Assembly (NCBI GenBank): GCA_028287865.1
Contig: JAQBOU010000004.1
Span: 1-43,652, forward strand
DNA: 43,652 bases
Origin: Mucilaginibacter sp.
Lineage (GTDB): Bacteria; Bacteroidota; Bacteroidia; Sphingobacteriales; Sphingobacteriaceae
Direction of reading: 5' to 3'
The position numbers and the translations under genes are program-made. Below are positions 39,687 to 43,652 of the stretch, piece by piece (the stretch's first letter is position 1; every line of letters begins with the position of its first letter). The notes under the pieces were generated by a model. The model made no database searches. It saw only the letters and a list, made by a program, of their open reading frames with translations, and was not told where the DNA came from.

Positions 39687-40520
39687 ATGTCGCTGTTTAT
39701 TGCATCGTTAAATTCAGGGAGTAACGGAAATTGTTATTATATCGGGAACGAAAATGAAGCCGTGCTGGTTGATGCCGGAATTTCCTGTCGTGAAACAGAA
39801 AAGAGAATGCTGCGCTTGGGTTTATCCATGGCTAAGGTAAAAGCCATTTTTGTGTCGCATGAGCATTCTGATCATATTAACGGTATACCTGTTCTGGCAA
39901 AAAAATATCAGCTTCCCGTTTATATCACTGCACCAACACTTCAAAGCGGTGGTTTAATTATTGAAGGGCACCTGGTAATGGAGTTTGCAGCCTTCGAGAC
40001 CATAAATATCGGCGACCTGCAGGTTATAGCGTTCACAAAATTCCATGATGCCAGTAACCCCCATAGCTTTATAATTACCTGCCGGGATATTACAGTTGGC
40101 GTATTTACCGACATCGGCGTTGCCTGTGAACAGGTGATAAAATACTTTGGTAAATGCCATGCTGCTTTTTTGGAAGCAAATTATGATGACGATATGCTGG
40201 ACAAAGGTGGTTACCCTTTTCATTTAAAGCGGCGTATCCGCGGCGGTAATGGCCACCTTTCTAATAAACAGGCCTTAGCACTTTTTACCATGCACAGGCC
40301 ACCTTACCTGACTCACCTACTGCTGTCGCACCTGTCAAAAAACAATAATGATCCCCAATTGGTGCAAGAGTTATTTGATAGCTGTGCCGATGATACTACT
40401 ATTATTGTAGCTTCCCGTTACCAGGAATCAGCTGTTTACCATATTGGCGGCCGAAATGACAGCGAATACTATAAAAATCAGGTTGTTGAGGCACGGCCCT
40501 ACCAGGCCACGTTGTTTTAG
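39687..40520 (+). CDS. MBL-fold hydrolase of the YycJ/WalJ type
   Basis: The product is 277 residues from the ATG at 39687 (MSLFIASLNSGSNGNCYYIG), the standard family start; the frame is open further upstream, but that part overlaps the divergent YceH-like gene. Metal motifs are HEHSDHING (about 54-61), a His in KFHDASNPHSF, DIGVA and the late LLSHLSKNNNDP. WalJ-type proteins are thought to be 5'-3' DNA exonucleases acting in repair or cell-cycle coordination. It is monocistronic. Confidence 0.9.
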   Translation: MSLFIASLNSGSNGNCYYIGNENEAVLVDAGISCRETEKRMLRLGLSMAKVKAIFVSHEHSDHINGIPVLAKKYQLPVYITAPTLQSGGLIIEGHLVMEFAAFETINIGDLQVIAFTKFHDASNPHSFIITCRDITVGVFTDIGVACEQVIKYFGKCHAAFLEANYDDDMLDKGGYPFHLKRRIRGGNGHLSNKQALALFTMHRPPYLTHLLLSHLSKNNNDPQLVQELFDSCADDTTIIVASRYQESAVYHIGGRNDSEYYKNQVVEARPYQATLF

Positions 40521-40546
40521 GATGACGATAAAGGGTGAGCGGTTTA

Positions 40547-41215
40547 TCAGTTACTGTTCCCGGTAATTTTAGCACACCAGTACCAGGCTTTTTTGGCGTC
40601 CTGCCTTAATATACCGTCAAGCAGGTTTCTGTACTGTTCCGTAACATCTTTAAAAAAAGAGGTGTCTTCATATTTGGCGAGTAGATCGCTTTTTAATTGC
40701 ATCGCAAATAATTTATAAAGGTCAGCCAGGATATCGTTTTTGGCAGCTTCTGCCAGCAGGATGTGGAAATTTAAATGTGCATCAATACATTCGTTAAGCG
40801 AATTGTCGTTTGCTGCCTTTATCCGCTTATCTAAGCAATGTTGCAGTTTTGATATATCGTTTCCTGTACGGTTTAAGGCCGCCTTTTCAGCAATCTTTAA
40901 TTCTAATATCAGCCGTACTTCCGCAATGTCTTCAGCCTGGGCTCTTTTTAAACGGTGGGCTATCGGCTCGTTTATGCCCGATGTATCTTCAACAAATGTA
41001 CCTATACCTTGTTGTACCCTTAAAAACCCCGAATTTGCCAATATTTTAACTGCTTCCCTTATAGTGGACCGGCCAACGCCAAAGTTGAGCATCAGTTCAG
41101 CCTCAACCGGCAGCTTTTGATTTACCTTAAAACTTCCGGACGATATGCTTTCCTGTAGCCGGGCGGCAACTTCATCGGCGAGAGACTTTCTTTGTACTAA
41201 ATTGTTATTCATCAT
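40547..41215 (-). CDS. FadR/GntR-family transcriptional regulator
   Basis: This 222-residue regulator is counted from the ATG at 41215; the frame is open to 41260, but the extra N-terminus is not family-like. The winged helix is SLADEVAARLQESISSGSFKVNQKLPVEAELMLNFGVGRSTIREAVKILANSGFLRVQQGIGTFV (about 9-75). An FCD ligand-binding domain follows with EVRLILELKIAEKAALNR, CIDAHLNFHILLAEAAKND and a metal-binding His pattern. FCD regulators respond to sugar acids or other carboxylates. No catabolic operon is adjacent. Confidence 0.88.
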   Translation of the reverse strand: MMNNNLVQRKSLADEVAARLQESISSGSFKVNQKLPVEAELMLNFGVGRSTIREAVKILANSGFLRVQQGIGTFVEDTSGINEPIAHRLKRAQAEDIAEVRLILELKIAEKAALNRTGNDISKLQHCLDKRIKAANDNSLNECIDAHLNFHILLAEAAKNDILADLYKLFAMQLKSDLLAKYEDTSFFKDVTEQYRNLLDGILRQDAKKAWYWCAKITGNSN

Positions 41216-41440
41216 ATCATCTGATGTTTTGTAAATGTACAATAATTGGTTAGTTGACAATCAAAAATTTTTGGGGTTTGATTTTATTTATGGGATTAAG
41301 GCAAACGCATTAAAATCCGTAATTTTCATGTCTGGGGATTTAAAACAAGATGTGGTAGAAACATTAATTCCAAAAATATTCCTTTAAAATTTCACCGTCG
41401 GTGCAAAAGGCCGGTAGAAAAATATAATGGAAAGTAACTA

Positions 41441-41457
41441 GCGTGCCAGAGGTACGC
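41441..41457. repeat. Short imperfect palindrome
   Basis: GCGTGCCAGAGGTACGC has 7-bp arms with one mismatch and a 3-nt loop. It lies in the 281-bp gap before the metallophosphoesterase, which otherwise holds only the CACCG-T-CGGTG palindrome near 41393. It could be a REP-like unit; only one copy is in this window. Confidence 0.25.
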
Positions 41458-41541
41458 AACTTAATTTTGTCTAAGGGATAAAGGTTATAATATTGATTTT
41501 AAGATCACATTTAATTTACTTAATGTTGGTATTTTCGCTGT

Positions 41542-42444
41542 ATGCTTAGAAGAAAAGTTCTTAAAACCCTGGGTGGATTATTCCTGATCCCTGCCTTACC
41601 CGTTCAAGCTGTTGTAAGGGATAAAACTGCTGTATTGCGGGTGGCGCACCTTACCGATGTGCATTTAAAGGATAAATTTGATGCACCCGCACGCTTTGCA
41701 AAATGTTTGCACCATGTACAAAAGCAGGCAAACGTAAATTTAATACTTAATGGCGGCGATGTTGTATTTGACATGAATAAGGAGAATATAACCACAATAA
41801 ACGCACAATGGAACTTGTGGCACAGTACCATTAAATCGGATTGCAGTTTGCCGGTACATTATATTTTAGGCAATCACGATATTTGGTGGAACGAAAATGA
41901 CAAAGGGCAAACATTATACGGAAAAAAATATGCGCTTGATCAGCTTAAGCTTACCTCGCCCTATAACAGCTTTATAAAAAACGGCTGGAAGTTTATATTA
42001 CTTGATAGCGTACACCTGGATGTTGACAACACCTGGTACATTGGCAAACTGGGCGACGAACAGTTTACATGGCTGGAGAATGAACTGAAAACAACACCTG
42101 TTGATATGCCGGTTTGCGTGCTTTCACATATTCCTATACTTACCGCTACCCTGATGATCGACGATCAAACTGCGGTAAATAAATGGGAAGTGCTTGGCGG
42201 TGATATGCATACCGATGTATCAAAAATTGTTGGCCTGTTTTACCGGCATCCAAATGTAAAATTATGTTTAAGCGGCCATATCCACATGCGCGACAAAGTG
42301 GTTTATAACAATGTAACCTATATCTGCAACGGGGCGGTTAGCGGTGCATGGTGGGAAGGGAATAAACATGAAACTGCCCCTGGTTATGGTTTAATTGATT
42401 TTTATGCCGATGGCACATTTGATGAGCAATATGTGAATTATTGA
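41542..42444 (+). CDS. Exported calcineurin-like metallophosphoesterase
   Basis: The 300-residue product begins MLRRKVLKTLGGLFLIPALP, a twin-arginine-like or Sec signal. Metallophosphoesterase motifs appear in order: LTDVHLKD, NGGDVVFD, LGNHDIWW, LSHIPIL and SGHIHMRD, which complete the two-metal site. It resembles secreted 3',5'-cyclic nucleotide phosphodiesterase or acid phosphatase-like enzymes; the substrate is unknown. It is probably monocistronic. Confidence 0.88.
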   Translation: MLRRKVLKTLGGLFLIPALPVQAVVRDKTAVLRVAHLTDVHLKDKFDAPARFAKCLHHVQKQANVNLILNGGDVVFDMNKENITTINAQWNLWHSTIKSDCSLPVHYILGNHDIWWNENDKGQTLYGKKYALDQLKLTSPYNSFIKNGWKFILLDSVHLDVDNTWYIGKLGDEQFTWLENELKTTPVDMPVCVLSHIPILTATLMIDDQTAVNKWEVLGGDMHTDVSKIVGLFYRHPNVKLCLSGHIHMRDKVVYNNVTYICNGAVSGAWWEGNKHETAPGYGLIDFYADGTFDEQYVNY

Positions 42445-42535
42445 TCTCCGGCTATTATAAAAGATTAAAGGCTGCACAGCAAATTTTTAAAAACATTCTG
42501 TAATTATTGCCGTTTTATTTAAAAAACTTAACATT

Positions 42536-42736
42536 ATGGGCTTATTAAAATTTATTATAGTTGGCGCTGCCGTTGGATATGGTATTAGTTATATTACCAA
42601 AAAAGGACCGGATGGTCGTTCTATTTTGGACGATCTAACTGAAAATGCACCCGACTGGTTTGAAAAAGCAAAGCAGTATGCGGAAGATGCTGTTGAGCAG
42701 GTTGGTAAAACAGTAAAAACAAACGTTAATTTGTAG
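42536..42736 (+). CDS. Small YtxH-like membrane-anchored protein
   Basis: The 66-residue product has an N-terminal glycine-containing hydrophobic helix (LLKFIIVGAAVGYGISYI, about 3-20) followed by a charged amphipathic part ending AKQYAEDAVEQVGKTVKTNV. This is the layout of YtxH-like general stress proteins, though similarity is weak. A strong hairpin terminator follows directly. Confidence 0.7.
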   Translation: MGLLKFIIVGAAVGYGISYITKKGPDGRSILDDLTENAPDWFEKAKQYAEDAVEQVGKTVKTNVNL

Positions 42737-42747
42737 CCAACCGGCCG

Positions 42748-42797
42748 AAAAATGAAATTGCTATTTTATTAGACAAAAAGATAGCAATTTCATTTTT
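42748..42797. terminator. Bidirectional intrinsic terminator
   Basis: A perfect 17-bp stem pairs 42748-42764 with 42781-42797 around a 16-nt loop, with A and T runs at the ends. It lies between convergent genes and can terminate both. Confidence 0.88.
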
Positions 42798-42802
42798 TGG
42801 GG

Positions 42803-43652
42803 TTAAGGCGTGCTAAGTTCAACCGTGTGGTTATGAAGTTGATCTGTTGGGGCTATATCCCTACCGTGATAAGGCCTGTTTTTTCCAACTGAAATTTGAT
42901 GGATACGACTTTTATCAATACCGTTTAAAGACAAGTAATCCACAACTTTACGAAGCCTTTTATCCGAAAGATTTTTATATTTATTATTAGTAATTGTTTC
43001 AGCATTATCAAACGGCTCTGCTTTTGAGCAGCGTGCTGTTAAGGTGATGGTTGACAGCGGATTCTGTTTTAAAAATGTTACAGCCTTATTAAGGTCATCT
43101 GTATTGCGGATCGGGGTCGATTTTCCCGGATCAAATTTTATCAGGGTTGTTTCATTAGAAATTGAGCTAAGTACTATAATTTCAACACGACGGTTAGCTA
43201 TACGGCCTTCTTCGGTTGAGTTATCAGCAATTGGGCGGGTTTCACCGTATGCTTTAATTTTTAAACGTTTTGCATCAACACCTGAGTTAACCAAGTAAGT
43301 TTTTACTGAGTTAGCACGGTCTCTTGATAAGCGCATAGCATGAACAGCAGTTCCTTCTGACGATGCATAGCCGGCTATTTCAATAATTTTGGTATTGTTG
43401 CGAAGATCTTGCGATGTAGCATCCAAAACAGGGTAAGATGAAGGTTTCAAAACTGAGCTATCAAATTCAAATTGGATATTGCTGTAAGCTATTGCAGATG
43501 AAGCACCATTTCCAGCTTCCCTCATAGTATCAAGTTTAGGCATTACGATAGGGCAACCAGAACCATCAACTACAGTACCTGCAGGAGTGTTAGGACATTT
43601 GTCAAACTGATCAGAAACACCGTCGCCATCTGAATCTTTCTTCAGGTCGCTA
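42803..43652 (-). CDS. OmpA-family protein with thrombospondin type 3 repeats (5' end outside window)
   Basis: The minus-strand frame is open to the window edge: bases 43544-43651 encode SDLKKDSDGDGVSDQFDKCP and then TVVDGSGCPIVMP, a calcium-binding thrombospondin type 3 repeat that continues beyond the window. An OmpA peptidoglycan-binding domain follows (SNIQFEFDSSVLKPSSYPVL to GRIANRRVEIIVL), with the conserved Asp and Arg. A second, diverged OmpA-like domain ends the protein (ITLTARCSKAEPFDNAETITN, then LSDKRLRKVVDYLSLNGIDKSRIHQISVGKNRP). The missing N-terminus is probably an outer-membrane barrel. Confidence 0.88.
   Translation of the reverse strand, partial: SDLKKDSDGDGVSDQFDKCPNTPAGTVVDGSGCPIVMPKLDTMREAGNGASSAIAYSNIQFEFDSSVLKPSSYPVLDATSQDLRNNTKIIEIAGYASSEGTAVHAMRLSRDRANSVKTYLVNSGVDAKRLKIKAYGETRPIADNSTEEGRIANRRVEIIVLSSISNETTLIKFDPGKSTPIRNTDDLNKAVTFLKQNPLSTITLTARCSKAEPFDNAETITNNKYKNLSDKRLRKVVDYLSLNGIDKSRIHQISVGKNRPYHGRDIAPTDQLHNHTVELSTP

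Noticed and set aside
1..43652. CRISPR arrays, tRNA or rRNA genes
   Set aside because: No regularly spaced direct repeats with spacers, cloverleaf-like sequences or rRNA cores were noticed; a tRNAscan and Rfam search would settle this.

Overview
This 43.7-kb window looks like chromosomal DNA of a soil- or plant-associated member of the Bacteroidota, most likely Sphingobacteriaceae close to Mucilaginibacter or Pedobacter. That placement is an inference. It rests on AT-rich intergenic DNA, TAnnTTTG -7 promoter boxes, few Shine-Dalgarno sites, many secreted lipoproteins with an SCKK-type lipobox, and families typical of the phylum: DUF1223, DUF3127, a M56/BlaI pair with fused TonB and plug domains, a RES/Xre pair and a 7TMR-DISM receptor. 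I saw no rRNA, tRNA, CRISPR array or intact insertion sequence.

Left part (1-4.5 kb): a DUF1223 thiol protein lies divergent from an ECF sigma factor, its small zinc-motif partner and a secreted molybdopterin-fold protein. These run head-on into a molybdate ABC transporter, modA-modB-modC.

Central accessory region (4.7-14 kb): a beta-glucan utilisation locus without a SusC/SusD pair. It has a GH5 glucanase, a membrane receptor, a GH30 lipoprotein, two GH16 laminarinase-type lipoproteins and an outer-membrane barrel. The receptor is the most unusual gene here. A 7TMR-DISM sensor and a coiled coil are joined in frame to the zinc ribbon and helical DNA-binding part of an IS1595-type transposase, without the catalytic domain. 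The surrounding non-coding DNA is rich in signals: a 9-bp GGAAC tandem repeat, a terminator-like hairpin in the receptor leader, three copies of AAGCGTAT before the GH30 promoter, and a MITE-like palindromic element of about 174 bp between the two GH16 genes. GH30 and the first GH16 share a nearly duplicated C-terminal beta-trefoil.

14-23 kb: redox and housekeeping genes (a PaaE-like reductase, a quinone-reductase-like MDR enzyme, superoxide dismutase, tadA with csaA, an FKBP lipoprotein, an LMW-phosphatase-like protein, small membrane proteins), then a BlaI/M56 signalling pair with a candidate operator.

23-31 kb: a beta-CASP RNase-like hydrolase, a RES-Xre toxin-antitoxin pair with operator-like repeats, an M28 peptidase, a decayed two-gene module (amber stop in one gene, one-base frameshift in a nucleotidyltransferase), a VOC protein and an OmpR-type two-component system. 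The kinase gene diverges from a secreted orphan protein across three helically phased repeats.

31-43.7 kb: DUF3127, an rRNA methyltransferase, dinB, queD, an SDR/Zn-alcohol dehydrogenase pair, a DUF4142 lipoprotein, a YceH-like protein, a WalJ-like hydrolase, a FadR-type regulator, a metallophosphoesterase, a small YtxH-like protein and the 3' part of an OmpA-family gene that runs off the window.
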